NCBI RefSeq assembly: GCF_001280595.1
Contig: NZ_LITU01000034.1
Location: forward strand, 19,374-83,373
Reading direction: 5' to 3'
DNA: 64,000 bases
From: Paenibacillus xylanivorans
Lineage (GTDB): Bacteria > Bacillota > Bacilli > Paenibacillales > Paenibacillaceae
Every line of letters starts with the position of its first letter. Position 1 is the stretch's first letter. Under the pieces are notes generated by a model. It saw only the letters and a list, made by a program, of their open reading frames with translations, searched no databases and had not been told where the DNA came from. Position numbers and translations under genes: made by a program. Shown one piece after another: positions 18,158 through 27,642 of the stretch.

Positions 18158-19717
18158 ATGGCTACACGTAAAAATAATATTGGATTGGTGCTGGCAGGGC
18201 TGCTGCTGAGCATACTGATGGCTTCGATGGACAATACCATCGTGGCAACAGCTATGGGCGACATTGTCGGGAAGCTGGGTGGGCTCGACAAGTTCGTATG
18301 GGTTACTTCTGCGTATATGGTAGCCGAGATGGCGGGTATGCCAATCTTCGGTAAGTTATCCGATATGTACGGACGGAAGAAGTTTTTTGTTTTTGGAATA
18401 CTGGTATTTATGCTTGGATCCGCATTATGTGGAACGGCAACAACAATCGTCGAGCTGACGATGTACAGAGCCATTCAGGGTATTGGTGCAGGTGCACTGG
18501 TACCGATTGCCTTTACGATCATGTTTGATGTGGTCGCACCAGAATCACGGGGCAAATTGGGCGGTTTGTTCGGAGCTGTGTTCGGCTTGTCCAGCGTATT
18601 TGGTCCACTGCTGGGTGCTTACATTACGCAGTATGCGACATGGGAATGGGTATTTTATATCAACCTGCCACTTGGTCTGATCGCGTTTGTGTTTATTGCA
18701 TTCTTCTACAAGGAATCTCATCAGCATCAATCCCAACAGATTGACTGGCTGGGTGCAATCACACTGATTGGTGCGGTGGTCTGTCTCATCTTCGGGCTTG
18801 AACTGGGTGGTAAGACTTTTGCCTGGGGCTCATGGCAGATTATTGGCCTTTTCGCTGGATTTGTTGTACTTGCGCTGTTATTCCTGTTTGCAGAAACGAG
18901 AGCCAAGGAACCCATCATCTCGTTCGGCATGTTCCGCAACCGGGTGTACTGGTCCAGTAACGTCATTGGCATGTTCAGTGGTGCGGCGTTTATTACAGCA
19001 TCCGTGTACATTCCAATCTTCATTCAGGGTGTTCTTGGTGGCAAAGCGACAAACTCTGGTCTCGTGTTATTGCCCATGATGCTGGGGTCCGTTGTGACGG
19101 CTTCCTTGGGTGGGGTACTGATGACCAAGATCAAATACCGCAACATTATGATCCCTACGCTGGCCTTGCTGGTGGTTGGTCTTGGATTGCTGACAACGCT
19201 GGATGAAAGTTCGTCTCTATGGACGATACGTATATTCATGGTGATGGTTGGTCTCGGTGTCGGAGCGTCATTCTCGGTACTCAGCAACGCAGCCATGAAC
19301 GCGTTTGAACCGCAAAGACGCGGAGCAGCGAGCTCTACGCTTAACTTCTTGCGTTCACTGGGGATGACAATGGGCATTACCATCTTTGGTATCGTGCAGA
19401 GCCAGGTATTTACGCGTAAAATGAATGATGCCCTCGCTGGATCAGCGGCGGAAGCGGGTGGCGCGGGTGCTCCGGCTGGCGGCGTGCCTCAGGGAGTGGA
19501 TCTGAGCGATCCACATGCATTGCTGTCACCAGAGCTGAGAAAGGCGATTCCGCCTCAGGTGCTGGATGCCATTACGCACGCGTTGTCTTCATCCATCGTG
19601 CAGCTCTTTGCCTGGGCTGCGATCCCGGCTGCACTCGCGTTGATTGCTGCTTTCTTCATGGGTAAGGAGAAGATGGTTATAGGCGAAGAGCAGGGAGAGT
19701 ACACAGGCGGACATTAA
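18158..19717 (+). CDS. MFS drug:H+ antiporter, DHA2 (14-TM) family
   Basis: A 519-aa polytopic membrane protein with about 14 hydrophobic helices. MASMDNTIVATAM in helix 1 and motif A GKLSDMYGRKK in the loop after helix 2 are typical of the EmrB/QacA (DHA2) group of proton-driven multidrug exporters. ATG 18158 is preferred over TTG 18149 since GGGAGAG (18141-18147) is ten bases upstream. A Gly/Ala/Pro-rich loop (AGSAAEAGGAGAPAGGVPQG) precedes the last helix. The drug cannot be predicted. It lies 73 bases after yhbF and may be read with that operon. Confidence 0.88.
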   Translation: MATRKNNIGLVLAGLLLSILMASMDNTIVATAMGDIVGKLGGLDKFVWVTSAYMVAEMAGMPIFGKLSDMYGRKKFFVFGILVFMLGSALCGTATTIVELTMYRAIQGIGAGALVPIAFTIMFDVVAPESRGKLGGLFGAVFGLSSVFGPLLGAYITQYATWEWVFYINLPLGLIAFVFIAFFYKESHQHQSQQIDWLGAITLIGAVVCLIFGLELGGKTFAWGSWQIIGLFAGFVVLALLFLFAETRAKEPIISFGMFRNRVYWSSNVIGMFSGAAFITASVYIPIFIQGVLGGKATNSGLVLLPMMLGSVVTASLGGVLMTKIKYRNIMIPTLALLVVGLGLLTTLDESSSLWTIRIFMVMVGLGVGASFSVLSNAAMNAFEPQRRGAASSTLNFLRSLGMTMGITIFGIVQSQVFTRKMNDALAGSAAEAGGAGAPAGGVPQGVDLSDPHALLSPELRKAIPPQVLDAITHALSSSIVQLFAWAAIPAALALIAAFFMGKEKMVIGEEQGEYTGGH

Positions 19718-19764
19718 AAAGGTCTGATCTGATCGATACACCATATGAATCTGAAAAACAAACC

Positions 19765-19816
19765 AAAGACACATCTCTCAGGAGCCCAGTATGGGAACGG
19801 GAGATGTGTCTTTTTG
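19765..19816. terminator. Bidirectional terminator after the MFS gene
   Basis: AAAGACACATCTC pairs with GAGATGTGTCTTT around a 21-base loop; T-run follows. Sits between convergent MFS and VanW-type genes. Confidence 0.85.
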
Positions 19817-19882
19817 TATTTGTTGTTTATTTCGCTGAGTTGAGCCTATCCATGTGTAATGTGTACTCAAGTGGAAGAAGGA

Positions 19883-21316
19883 TTAAGGCTGCTTCGTGTC
19901 GCTGATCCCATCCTCTACGACAGAAGGCTCCTTTGGATCAGGCAGGTTAGTATGACCAGAGCGGGCAATCAGGCGATTCTGGGCTTTGTACGTGTCACGT
20001 GTAATGGTCTTGGATTCAACGACTTTGCCATCCACCTTTTTGGTGCGCTGCGTCTCCACAATATATCCGGGCTGACCGTTCTGAAGCACCTGCTGGGCAC
20101 CGTCAGGCAGCACATTGCTCAATACATATTTAACGGGAACACTTAGCGTCTCAATTGTACGGGATTCCAGTGCATAACTGACGTTCTCCGGGAAGGTGCC
20201 GAAAAATTTGACCGTTAAACTTCCACCCTCCACTTTGGCATGAATGAGCAGGGACTTGCCGGTGTTGTTTTTGAACCGAAAATTAATGGAACCTGAGGCA
20301 AACGTGGCATCCAGCCCCTTCGGCAAATATTTGACGGGCAGGGAGTGATTGCGACGTTCTACAATGTCCAGTCCAGTTAACAGGGCTGCGTTATAGACTG
20401 TGCTCGATACCTGACAGATGCCGCCCCCAATACCAGGGGTTAGCTGCCCATTCACGATGACTGGGGCTTCCCGGAAACCGTAGTCTTCCTCCGCCTTGCG
20501 AATGACCTTCTCATAATCAAAAGTACCATTTGGCGGCAAAATCATGCCGTTAACGGCTTGCGCTGCTGCGCTGACGTTATGTATCCGGCCTGCACTGCTG
20601 TTTCCAAGACCAGTGGAGAACTGAATGATCTTCCGGTCAATCCCCTCTTGGCGCAGCGAATCGAGAGTCACTTCGGGTTGTAGCGTATGCAATGGCAGCT
20701 GAATCAACAGCGGGTTTGGCTTCGCATCATGGTCCAGTGGAGCGAAATCCCGGTGCAGTTTAGCCTGCATCAGGCTCGCAAGTTCATCCCAGGCGATCCG
20801 GCTGACGCCCTTTTCCGGGATGTATTGAACTTTGTCACTTGCGGTAATGCGGCGAACAGCGTTCGCGGGTGTACCGAAGGTTTCTTTTTCCCAGGCAGGA
20901 TTAAGTTGTTCTTGCAATGATTTTGAATTATACGTCAGCTTCAGGGACCACTCCTTAATGAAATGATATCGGGCGTAAGCGCGCTCCCACAGATTGCCTT
21001 CATCCAGTTGCTGCACAGCAGTCCGGAAGTCGTCAGCGCTGTAACTTGCGCCTGTCTGGGCGGCGGTGAACGTCATCGTTTTTGGTGCAGGATCTTCAAC
21101 CTCCAGGGTGATCGGCCACGCCTCCATTTGTTTTAATCGTTCATCCAGTGCCAGTGGAACCTCCTTGCGATTCACACCCTCAACCGACCACTCTCCAACA
21201 CGTACACCTTCTGGTAGAGCAGGCTGGTTCACGTACATATACAGCAATCCGTAGGACGCCGAACCGATCAAGAGGATTGAGAACAGAACAATGACCGTCA
21301 AATGTATTTTTTTCAT
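19883..21316 (-). CDS. VanW family protein with G5 domain
   Basis: A 477-aa exported or membrane-anchored protein: one N-terminal hydrophobic segment (residues ~4-25), a central peptidoglycan-binding-like region, a VanW domain (LPPNGTFDYEKVI ... PGIGGGICQVSSTVYNAALLTGLDIVERRNHS, residues ~265-375) and a C-terminal G5 domain. The biochemical role of VanW is unknown although the name comes from vancomycin-resistance clusters; no other van gene is near, so resistance should not be assumed. Start at 21316 is supported by AAGGAGCG eight bases upstream; the frame stays open to 21382. Confidence 0.85.
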   Translation of the reverse strand: MKKIHLTVIVLFSILLIGSASYGLLYMYVNQPALPEGVRVGEWSVEGVNRKEVPLALDERLKQMEAWPITLEVEDPAPKTMTFTAAQTGASYSADDFRTAVQQLDEGNLWERAYARYHFIKEWSLKLTYNSKSLQEQLNPAWEKETFGTPANAVRRITASDKVQYIPEKGVSRIAWDELASLMQAKLHRDFAPLDHDAKPNPLLIQLPLHTLQPEVTLDSLRQEGIDRKIIQFSTGLGNSSAGRIHNVSAAAQAVNGMILPPNGTFDYEKVIRKAEEDYGFREAPVIVNGQLTPGIGGGICQVSSTVYNAALLTGLDIVERRNHSLPVKYLPKGLDATFASGSINFRFKNNTGKSLLIHAKVEGGSLTVKFFGTFPENVSYALESRTIETLSVPVKYVLSNVLPDGAQQVLQNGQPGYIVETQRTKKVDGKVVESKTITRDTYKAQNRLIARSGHTNLPDPKEPSVVEDGISDTKQP

Positions 21317-21410
21317 ATCCGTACGCTCCTTTGTACTTCTGTTGTTCCGCATTTCGTAACACTTTCCATATATATGATCCAATGATGGAAAACTTTCGGG
21401 TACTCAAAAG

Positions 21411-21426
21411 GTAACAAATTTGTTAC
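21411..21426. promoter_or_regulatory. 16-bp perfect palindrome upstream of ftsE
   Basis: GTAACAAATTTGTTAC, a perfect inverted repeat in the divergent region between the VanW gene and ftsE, about 85 bases from the VanW start and 107 from ftsE. Its half-site GTAACA/TGTTAC also makes up the yhbD operator at 15946-15963, with different central spacing. A possible -10 TACAAT overlaps its right end (21424-21429). Confidence 0.5.
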
Positions 21427-21532
21427 AATAAAATTCATATGAATCCATGCTTCACCATCGAAAAAGGGGCGAAATGGATTTTCCCTGATGAAATTCAGGT
21501 CTTTTTAAAGGAAATGCCGGGATTGTGTCGAA

Positions 21533-22255
21533 ATGATAATGGCTAACTATGCAACGGGAAGTGATGATGTGATAGAAATGCAGGACGTGTGGAAGACCTA
21601 CGCCAATGGTACCCACGCATTACAAGGGGTGTCGGTGAAGATCGACCGCAATGAATTTGTCTATATCGTCGGTCCGTCCGGCGCAGGCAAATCGACATTT
21701 ATGAAATTAATGTACAGGGAAGAAGTTCCGACCAAAGGACAAATATCCATTAACGGATTTAATATCGGAAAGTTAAAGCCACGCAAAATTCCTTATGTAC
21801 GCCGGAATATCGGCGTGGTGTTCCAGGATTTTCGACTGCTGCCACGCATGACCGCATTTGAGAATGTGGCATTTGCTATGGAAGTTATTGAAGCGCCGAA
21901 GCGTCACATCAAGAAACGAGTGATGGAAGTGCTTGATCTGGTAGGACTGCGCAGCAAGGCGAACCGTGAACCTTCGCAGTTATCGGGTGGGGAACAGCAG
22001 CGTATAGCCATCGCACGTGCCATCGTGAACAATCCGTCTGTTATTATTGCGGACGAGCCTACGGGGAACCTTGATCCGGAGACGTCATGGGGCATTATGC
22101 AGCTGCTGGATGAAATTAATTTTCGCGGGACAACCATTGTAATGGCGACCCACAACAAAGATATCGTTAATACAATGCGTAAACGGGTTATCGCGATTGA
22201 ACGGGGACAAATTGTACGGGATCAGATGAGAGGGGAATACGGTTATGAATTTTAG
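21533..22255 (+). CDS. ftsE: Cell-division ATP-binding protein FtsE
   Basis: ATPase of the FtsEX complex, which uses ATP to activate peptidoglycan hydrolases across the membrane. The protein has Walker A GPSGAGKST, Q-loop VFQDFRLLPR, signature LSGGEQQR and Walker B VIIADEPTGNLD. The core begins at IEMQDVWKTYANGTHALQGV, so GTG 21569 would give the usual length of 228 aa; ATG 21533 gives 240 aa and has a better placed AAAGGA. ftsX starts inside the last codons (11-base overlap), typical of translational coupling. Confidence 0.95.
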   Translation: MIMANYATGSDDVIEMQDVWKTYANGTHALQGVSVKIDRNEFVYIVGPSGAGKSTFMKLMYREEVPTKGQISINGFNIGKLKPRKIPYVRRNIGVVFQDFRLLPRMTAFENVAFAMEVIEAPKRHIKKRVMEVLDLVGLRSKANREPSQLSGGEQQRIAIARAIVNNPSVIIADEPTGNLDPETSWGIMQLLDEINFRGTTIVMATHNKDIVNTMRKRVIAIERGQIVRDQMRGEYGYEF

Positions 22256-23162
22256 TACTCTCTTGCGTCACGTGCGGGAGGGATTCAAAAACGTATTCCG
22301 CAACGGCTGGATGTCCGTGGCCTCCATCATGTCCATTATCGTGTCACTGTTCATTCTGGGTGTGTTCATGCTGCTGGTGCTCAATGTCAATGCCATGGCC
22401 AATCAGGTGGATAGCCAGGTCGAGATCAGTACGTATCTCGAACTGAACGTGGATGAGAACTTGCGTAACACGCTGGAGCAGGAAATCAGTGCCATGCCTG
22501 AGGTGAGCGAAATTCGTTTTGTCTCCAAAGAAGAAGGACTCAAGGAGTTCCGTGAACGTCTAGGAGAAAGTGCAGACAATGTGCTGAGCGGTTTCGATGT
22601 GGATAACAATCCACTGCCGGAGACGATTGAAGTAGAGGTCATTGAACCGGAAACCGTCACTTTTGTGGCGCAAAAAATCGAAGCATTGAACGATAAACAC
22701 CCGGAGAAGCCGATCATGAAAGTGAACTACGGCAAGGAAACGGTGGAAGTGTTGTTCAAATTTACGAAGCTTGTCCGGAATATCGGATTTATTTTTGTCG
22801 GGGGACTGGGTCTGATGTCCATGTTCCTGATCTCGAATACGATTCGCGTAACGATTCTGGCCCGTCGCCGGGAGATCGGCATCATGAAGCTGGTTGGAGC
22901 AACCAACACCTTCATTCGTTGGCCTTTCTTTATCGAAGGGGCATTGATTGGACTGATCGGTTCGGCGATTACGGTAGCGGTACTGTTCTTCGGCTACAGC
23001 CGTCTGATGGCCACAATTGGTCAGGATGTATTTATGCAGATGCTTAATCTGATTCCGCTCGGCGATATTTGGCTGCTGTTTGGAACACTGTTGATCGGAC
23101 TCGGTGTGCTGGTTGGTATTTTGGGAAGTACATTGTCCATCCGCAAATCTCTTAACGTTTAA
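22245..23162 (+). CDS. ftsX: Cell-division membrane protein FtsX
   Basis: Permease-like partner of FtsE, 305 aa. One helix near the N-terminus (residues ~22-50), a large extracellular loop (~50-165; the part that contacts hydrolases or their activators), then three helices (~170-295). The loop contains QVEISTYLELNVDE and EVSEIRFVSKEEGLKEF, characteristic of FtsX. The order ftsE-ftsX followed by a wall hydrolase suggests a working module. Confidence 0.95.
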   Translation: MNFSTLLRHVREGFKNVFRNGWMSVASIMSIIVSLFILGVFMLLVLNVNAMANQVDSQVEISTYLELNVDENLRNTLEQEISAMPEVSEIRFVSKEEGLKEFRERLGESADNVLSGFDVDNNPLPETIEVEVIEPETVTFVAQKIEALNDKHPEKPIMKVNYGKETVEVLFKFTKLVRNIGFIFVGGLGLMSMFLISNTIRVTILARRREIGIMKLVGATNTFIRWPFFIEGALIGLIGSAITVAVLFFGYSRLMATIGQDVFMQMLNLIPLGDIWLLFGTLLIGLGVLVGILGSTLSIRKSLNV

Positions 23163-23315
23163 TCGAAAAAGAATGGCAAAGCAGGTTCACATATGAACGC
23201 TGTTTGACGATATGTAGTAAAGACGGAGTCTTTAGTGTAAAGAAAGCAAAGAACATGCTGTTCACCACCTGTGCAGGTTGCTTTCTTGTGAATTCATAGG
23301 ATGGGGGATCACATT

Positions 23316-24596
23316 TTGAAAAAAACAGCTTCGCTGCTGGCCTTAACGTTATTGGTCGGTATGACGCTTCAACCTTCTGACGGATATGCCAAGAGTAGCA
23401 TTAGCGACATTGATCAGCAGATTCAGCAACTGGAGAGTAAGGCGGCTTCGGCCAAAAAAGAGCAGCAAAAGGCTGCCAGCAACAAAAAGGAAGCCCAGCA
23501 TTACAAGAACAAGACCAATGCTTACTTGAAAGTAGTCATGGAGCAGATCAATGTGGTTAGTGATGAGCTGGCAAACGTATCCTTGCAGATTGAAAATACG
23601 GAAGAGGATCTCCGGACAACGAAAAAAGATCTGGAAGCGGCGGAAGATCGCATTGTAGCGCGGGAGAAACTGCTGGAATCACGTGTACGTCTGATGTATA
23701 CGGATGGTGCCGTTTCTTATCTCGACGTATTATTAACTTCAACAAGCTTCTCTGATTTCCTGACTCGTGCCGATTCACTGAAAACGATTGTGGATCAGGA
23801 TCAGCATCTGCTGGATGAACACAAAAAGGACAAGCAGCTCGTCGTGGACAAAAAGGCAGAACTGGATGTGCAATATGCAGAAGCCAAGAGTCTGTACGCG
23901 CAGAAGAAACAGCGCAAGTCCCAATTGAATGAGAAGGAACAGGAGAAGCAAGTGCTTCTCGCTTCCTATGATGCTAAAATTGAAGAGTCAGAAGAGTTGA
24001 CGCAAGAACAGGAAGACGTATTGATGCAGATTGCCAGCAAGCGTTCAGCCCTTTTGCAAGAGAAAAATAAATTGCGTGAACAGCAAGCGGCCGCGGCTGC
24101 CAAAGCAAAAGCAGCAGCTGCAGCACGTGCGGCGGCAGCTGCGAAGGCGCCGACCAAGGTCAGCTCAAACAGTAGCAGCAGCACTTCATACTCCAGTGGT
24201 AACGGCATCTTTGGGATGCCTGTATCGGGTGCGCGAGTATCTTCCGGGTTCGGACCTCGTATTCACCCGATCACGGGTGAAGTAGGTAAATTGCATGCAG
24301 GTGTAGACTTTGCTGTTGCTCAAGGAACGTCCGTTCATGCCGCTTCTGGCGGAATCGTCATTATGGCTGAATGGTATACCGGGTATGGTTACACCGTCAT
24401 TGTTGACCACGGAGGCGGATTATGGACGCTTTACGGTCATTTGCGTGAAGGCGGATTTAAGGTCAGCAAGGGAGATACGGTAAGCCGTGGCGATATCATT
24501 GCTGAATCAGGCAATACAGGCAACTCCACTGGACCGCATTTGCATTTTGAAGTACGTGATAATGGAACAGCAGTGAATCCATTCAACTATTTGTAG
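23316..24596 (+). CDS. Secreted coiled-coil M23 (LytM) peptidase, probable FtsEX-controlled hydrolase
   Basis: A 426-aa secreted protein: signal peptide (residues ~1-27, cut near GYAKSS), long coiled coil (~28-240) rich in Lys/Glu/Gln, an Ala-rich linker (~240-275), and a C-terminal M23 metallopeptidase domain. The zinc ligands H327 and D331 (HAGVDF) and the HLH motif (H408, H410) are all present, so it should be catalytically active, unlike EnvC of E. coli. The layout matches PcsB/CwlO/EnvC-type proteins gated by FtsEX. TTG 23316 is chosen: GGGGGA precedes it by seven bases and the signal peptide begins there; an in-frame ATG at 23301 overlaps that ribosome binding site. Confidence 0.9.
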   Translation: MKKTASLLALTLLVGMTLQPSDGYAKSSISDIDQQIQQLESKAASAKKEQQKAASNKKEAQHYKNKTNAYLKVVMEQINVVSDELANVSLQIENTEEDLRTTKKDLEAAEDRIVAREKLLESRVRLMYTDGAVSYLDVLLTSTSFSDFLTRADSLKTIVDQDQHLLDEHKKDKQLVVDKKAELDVQYAEAKSLYAQKKQRKSQLNEKEQEKQVLLASYDAKIEESEELTQEQEDVLMQIASKRSALLQEKNKLREQQAAAAAKAKAAAAARAAAAAKAPTKVSSNSSSSTSYSSGNGIFGMPVSGARVSSGFGPRIHPITGEVGKLHAGVDFAVAQGTSVHAASGGIVIMAEWYTGYGYTVIVDHGGGLWTLYGHLREGGFKVSKGDTVSRGDIIAESGNTGNSTGPHLHFEVRDNGTAVNPFNYL

Positions 24597-24730
24597 TTTT
24601 TAGCCAACAGTTGGAATGGAACAAACATATTCCGTACAAGCTAGGCATATACTAAGCTGGCATGTTCAGGGAATGATTCACAGAACAATTGAATTTGACA
24701 CGCTTCAATACTAAAGGCGGTGACAAACGG

Positions 24731-26200
24731 ATGATGAAGAAAAGATCGGCCCTGCTGCTTGTCATTGTAGCCCTTCTCGGGGGTAGCCTGCTTACGCTGG
24801 CACTGATGAGCTCCCCTGGCCTGGCACAGACGACACCAGGTGAAGGACTGCTCGCCAGCGTTACTGGCAGTTCGCAGCAGAAGAACGATTTGAAGAAGAT
24901 TGAAACCGCGATGGATTTGATCTCAAGCAACTATTATAAAAATGTGGATCGAACCAAACTGATTGATGGTGCGATCAACGGTATGATGGAATCCCTTGGT
25001 GATCCGTACTCCAATTATATGGGGCAGGAAACAGCGGCCCAGTTTGAGGAATCGATTGAAGGTTCATTTACCGGAATCGGTGCAGAGGTATCCTCGCAGG
25101 ACGGAAATGTCGTAGTGGTATCACCGATCAAAGGATCGCCTGCCGAGAAAGCGGGTATTCGCGCGAAAGACATGATCATGTCCGTGAATGGTGAATCCCT
25201 GCAAGGTTTGGAATTAAACAAAGCCGTTAACAAAATCAGAGGTCCAAAAGGCAGTGAAGCGAAGGTGCAGGTCAAACGTGCTGGATCTTCCGAGCTGATT
25301 GAATTCGTCATTGTGCGTGATGACATTGATCTGGAGACGGTGTACGCCCACATGGAGGATAACGGTGTTGGTGTTATTACAATCACCCAATTCTCGCTGA
25401 ACACAGGAGATCGCTTTAAGGAAGAACTGGCGAAGCTGGAGAAGCAGAACATGAAGGGCTTGGTCATTGATGTTCGTAATGACCCGGGTGGTGTATTGCA
25501 GGTCGTTATTGATATTGCAGAACAATTTGTTCCCAAAGGCAAGGTTATTGTTCAAGTCGAAGACAAGAACGGTAAAAAGGAACAAAGCAAATCGAACGGA
25601 TCAGGTAAATCATACCCAATTACAGTTTTGATGAACAAGGGAAGCGCGAGTGCGTCGGAAATTTTGGCTGGTGCATTGCAACAGTCGGCAGGCGCAACGC
25701 TGGTTGGAGAAAACTCCTTTGGTAAAGGAACCGTACAGACGAGTTATGATAAGCAGATGGGTGATGGCAGCTTGCTGAAGATTACCATCGCGAAATGGCT
25801 GACTCCGAATGGAGACTGGATTCATGAAAAAGGCATCAAACCTGATATTGCAGTAGATCAGCCGGATTATTTCTCAGTGGCACCAATTAATAAAGAAAAA
25901 TTACCTTTGAAATACGACAGCAATAGCACGGATGTGAAAAGTGCGCAGACCATGCTGAGAGGACTTGACTTCAAGCCGGATCGTGTGGACGGATACTATG
26001 ACCAGAAGACAGAAGAAGCGGTCAAAGCATTCCAGAAGCAGAAAGGCATACAGGCAACAGGCCAGATTGACGAGAAAACCGCGGAATCACTGGAAGCGGC
26101 TCTGATTGAACGCATTGCCAATCCTCAATATGATGCACAGCTGAAGCGCGCGATCGAAAATGTCTCAAAGGATATTTCGTCCGCTGTGTCGAAACCATAA
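24731..26200 (+). CDS. ctpB: Carboxy-terminal processing serine protease, CtpA/CtpB family
   Basis: Secreted S41 protease of 489 aa: signal or anchor helix (residues ~5-30), PDZ domain (~95-185), S41 catalytic core with Ser307 (in GSASASEI), Lys332 and Gln336 (in GKGTVQ), and a C-terminal peptidoglycan-binding domain (~405-465, VDGYYDQKTEEAVKAFQ). In B. subtilis CtpB cleaves SpoIVFA to time sigma-K activation in the spore; position after ftsEX equals that of ctpB, hence the symbol, though paralogue CtpA has the same fold. AAGGCGG lies ten bases before ATG 24731. Confidence 0.87.
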   Translation: MMKKRSALLLVIVALLGGSLLTLALMSSPGLAQTTPGEGLLASVTGSSQQKNDLKKIETAMDLISSNYYKNVDRTKLIDGAINGMMESLGDPYSNYMGQETAAQFEESIEGSFTGIGAEVSSQDGNVVVVSPIKGSPAEKAGIRAKDMIMSVNGESLQGLELNKAVNKIRGPKGSEAKVQVKRAGSSELIEFVIVRDDIDLETVYAHMEDNGVGVITITQFSLNTGDRFKEELAKLEKQNMKGLVIDVRNDPGGVLQVVIDIAEQFVPKGKVIVQVEDKNGKKEQSKSNGSGKSYPITVLMNKGSASASEILAGALQQSAGATLVGENSFGKGTVQTSYDKQMGDGSLLKITIAKWLTPNGDWIHEKGIKPDIAVDQPDYFSVAPINKEKLPLKYDSNSTDVKSAQTMLRGLDFKPDRVDGYYDQKTEEAVKAFQKQKGIQATGQIDEKTAESLEAALIERIANPQYDAQLKRAIENVSKDISSAVSKP

Positions 26201-26230
26201 AGAAGGCTGATTTTCAGCCTTCTTTTTTTC
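26201..26230 (+). terminator. Terminator after ctpB
   Basis: AGAAGGCTG pairs with the following CAGCCTTCT around a short T-rich loop, with seven T after. The next gene starts 35 bases further on, so some read-through is likely. Confidence 0.85.
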
Positions 26231-26264
26231 TGAACCGGCTGAAGGAGAGGGGTGACCGTCCACA

Positions 26265-27590
26265 ATGGAATGGGCTTGGCCATGGTTGACCACATTAGGA
26301 GAAGCATTGTTGCAGTTGTTTATTCAGCCGTTTTATTATATTGCGGTAATCTTGATTGCTCTCGTTTATCATCGCCAACTCTTGCAGGAACGTAAATTGT
26401 TCCACGTTCGTCTGCATAGCTCGATAACACAGACCATTCGTGCAGTGCTCGGGGGTATTCTGATCGGTGTAATGGTCTCAGTCGTGTCGCTGTTTCTCGG
26501 GGCACATCTTACACTGGGCAGCTTGATCTGTATATGGGCAGCAACGTTATTCCTGGCATTATTCCGTATCCGGTACTTATGTTTTGCTTATGCTGTAGGT
26601 TTGCTTGGCGTGTTGCAGTTTGGTTTAAATATGGCTTCGGGCTGGCAGCCTGCAGGATGGATGGGAACTGTCACTGAAGCATTACGTGCACTGGACATGC
26701 CTGCACTTCTTGTGCTCGCAGCTGTACTACATATCGGTGAAGCACTGATGGTACGTATGCAGGGGGTATCCATGGCATCGCCTTTGCTCTTTGAAGGTAA
26801 ACGCGGCAAGCTCGTTGGAGGGTACCAGTTGCAGCATTTCTGGCCGATTCCGTTACTGATTCTTGTTCCGGTTACGGGCGGGGCCACATTGCCATGGACC
26901 GCCCTGATCAGCGGAGGAAATGGCTACATGCTGGTTGCGCTACCGATTATGTTGGGATTCGGAGAGGTTACTCAAAGTATGCTCCCAGGGAAAAAAGTTC
27001 AGATCTCCGCAAAGCGATTGCTGTTATATGGGACAGGGCTGTTAATGCTCAGCCTCCTGGCTGCGTGGTGGTCTCCACTCATGATTGTCGCAGCCTTGGC
27101 TGCTTTCATTGGGCATGAGTTCCTGGTGTGGTACAGTGGCTTCGAAGAACAAAACCGCAGCCCGCTGTTTGTTCACCCTGAACACGGCTTGAAGGTGCTG
27201 GGTGTCATTCCCGATAGTCCTGCGGAAGACCTGGGGATTGAAGCAGGGGAGACCCTGTACAAGGTGAATGGCGTGTTGGTGCATTCGCCTGAGCAATTAC
27301 ATCGCGCCTTGCGCATGAATCCGGCCTTTTGCAAGCTGGAGGTACGCAATCATCAGGGAGAGAGCAAGTTCATGCAACGGGCGATCTATGAAGGCGAGCA
27401 TCATCAACTTGGCGTACTCATGGCTCCGGACAATCATGAAGCCTGGGCTCTCCGGTTGCGTCCGCTAACCCTGTTTCATATCGTAAGTCTCAAGTTGTTT
27501 GCACGACGACGGAAAGAACAGCATGAGGTTGAAGCTCCACTGGCACTGCCGCCAGCCCCAGTGGGGGAGCAAAGGTCTATAGAGATGTAA
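26265..27590 (+). CDS. minJ: MinJ-like multi-pass membrane protein with PDZ domain
   Basis: A 441-aa protein with about seven to eight hydrophobic helices (residues ~10-290) and a cytosolic PDZ domain (~295-375; LKVLGVIPDSPAEDLGIEAGETLYKVNGVLVHSPEQLHRAL). In B. subtilis MinJ (YvjD) bridges DivIVA and MinD to place division inhibition at the poles. This protein has the same layout and lies at the same place, downstream of ftsEX and ctpB. SwrA, which sits between ctpB and minJ in B. subtilis, is absent. Identification rests on architecture and context; a generic PDZ membrane protein is the alternative. Confidence 0.72.
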   Translation: MEWAWPWLTTLGEALLQLFIQPFYYIAVILIALVYHRQLLQERKLFHVRLHSSITQTIRAVLGGILIGVMVSVVSLFLGAHLTLGSLICIWAATLFLALFRIRYLCFAYAVGLLGVLQFGLNMASGWQPAGWMGTVTEALRALDMPALLVLAAVLHIGEALMVRMQGVSMASPLLFEGKRGKLVGGYQLQHFWPIPLLILVPVTGGATLPWTALISGGNGYMLVALPIMLGFGEVTQSMLPGKKVQISAKRLLLYGTGLLMLSLLAAWWSPLMIVAALAAFIGHEFLVWYSGFEEQNRSPLFVHPEHGLKVLGVIPDSPAEDLGIEAGETLYKVNGVLVHSPEQLHRALRMNPAFCKLEVRNHQGESKFMQRAIYEGEHHQLGVLMAPDNHEAWALRLRPLTLFHIVSLKLFARRRKEQHEVEAPLALPPAPVGEQRSIEM

Positions 27591-27595
27591 TAATT

Positions 27596-27641
27596 AAAGG
27601 GTATTTCCTCAACCTATTCAGGCGAAGGAGATACCCTTTTT
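27596..27641. terminator. Bidirectional terminator between minJ and the response regulator
   Basis: AAAGGGTATTTCCT pairs with AGGAGATACCCTTT around an 18-base loop; A-run and T-run on the two sides. The genes are convergent. Confidence 0.85.
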
Positions 27642-27642
27642 G

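Noticed and set aside
19883..21316. Vancomycin resistance locus because of VanW
   Set aside because: No vanH, vanA/B, vanX or vanRS genes are near; VanW/G5 proteins are common in spore-formers without resistance.
23233..23290. Terminator between ftsX and the M23 gene
   Set aside because: GAAAGCAA pairs with TTGCTTTC near 23244-23285, but the loop is long, no T-run follows and the genes probably belong together.
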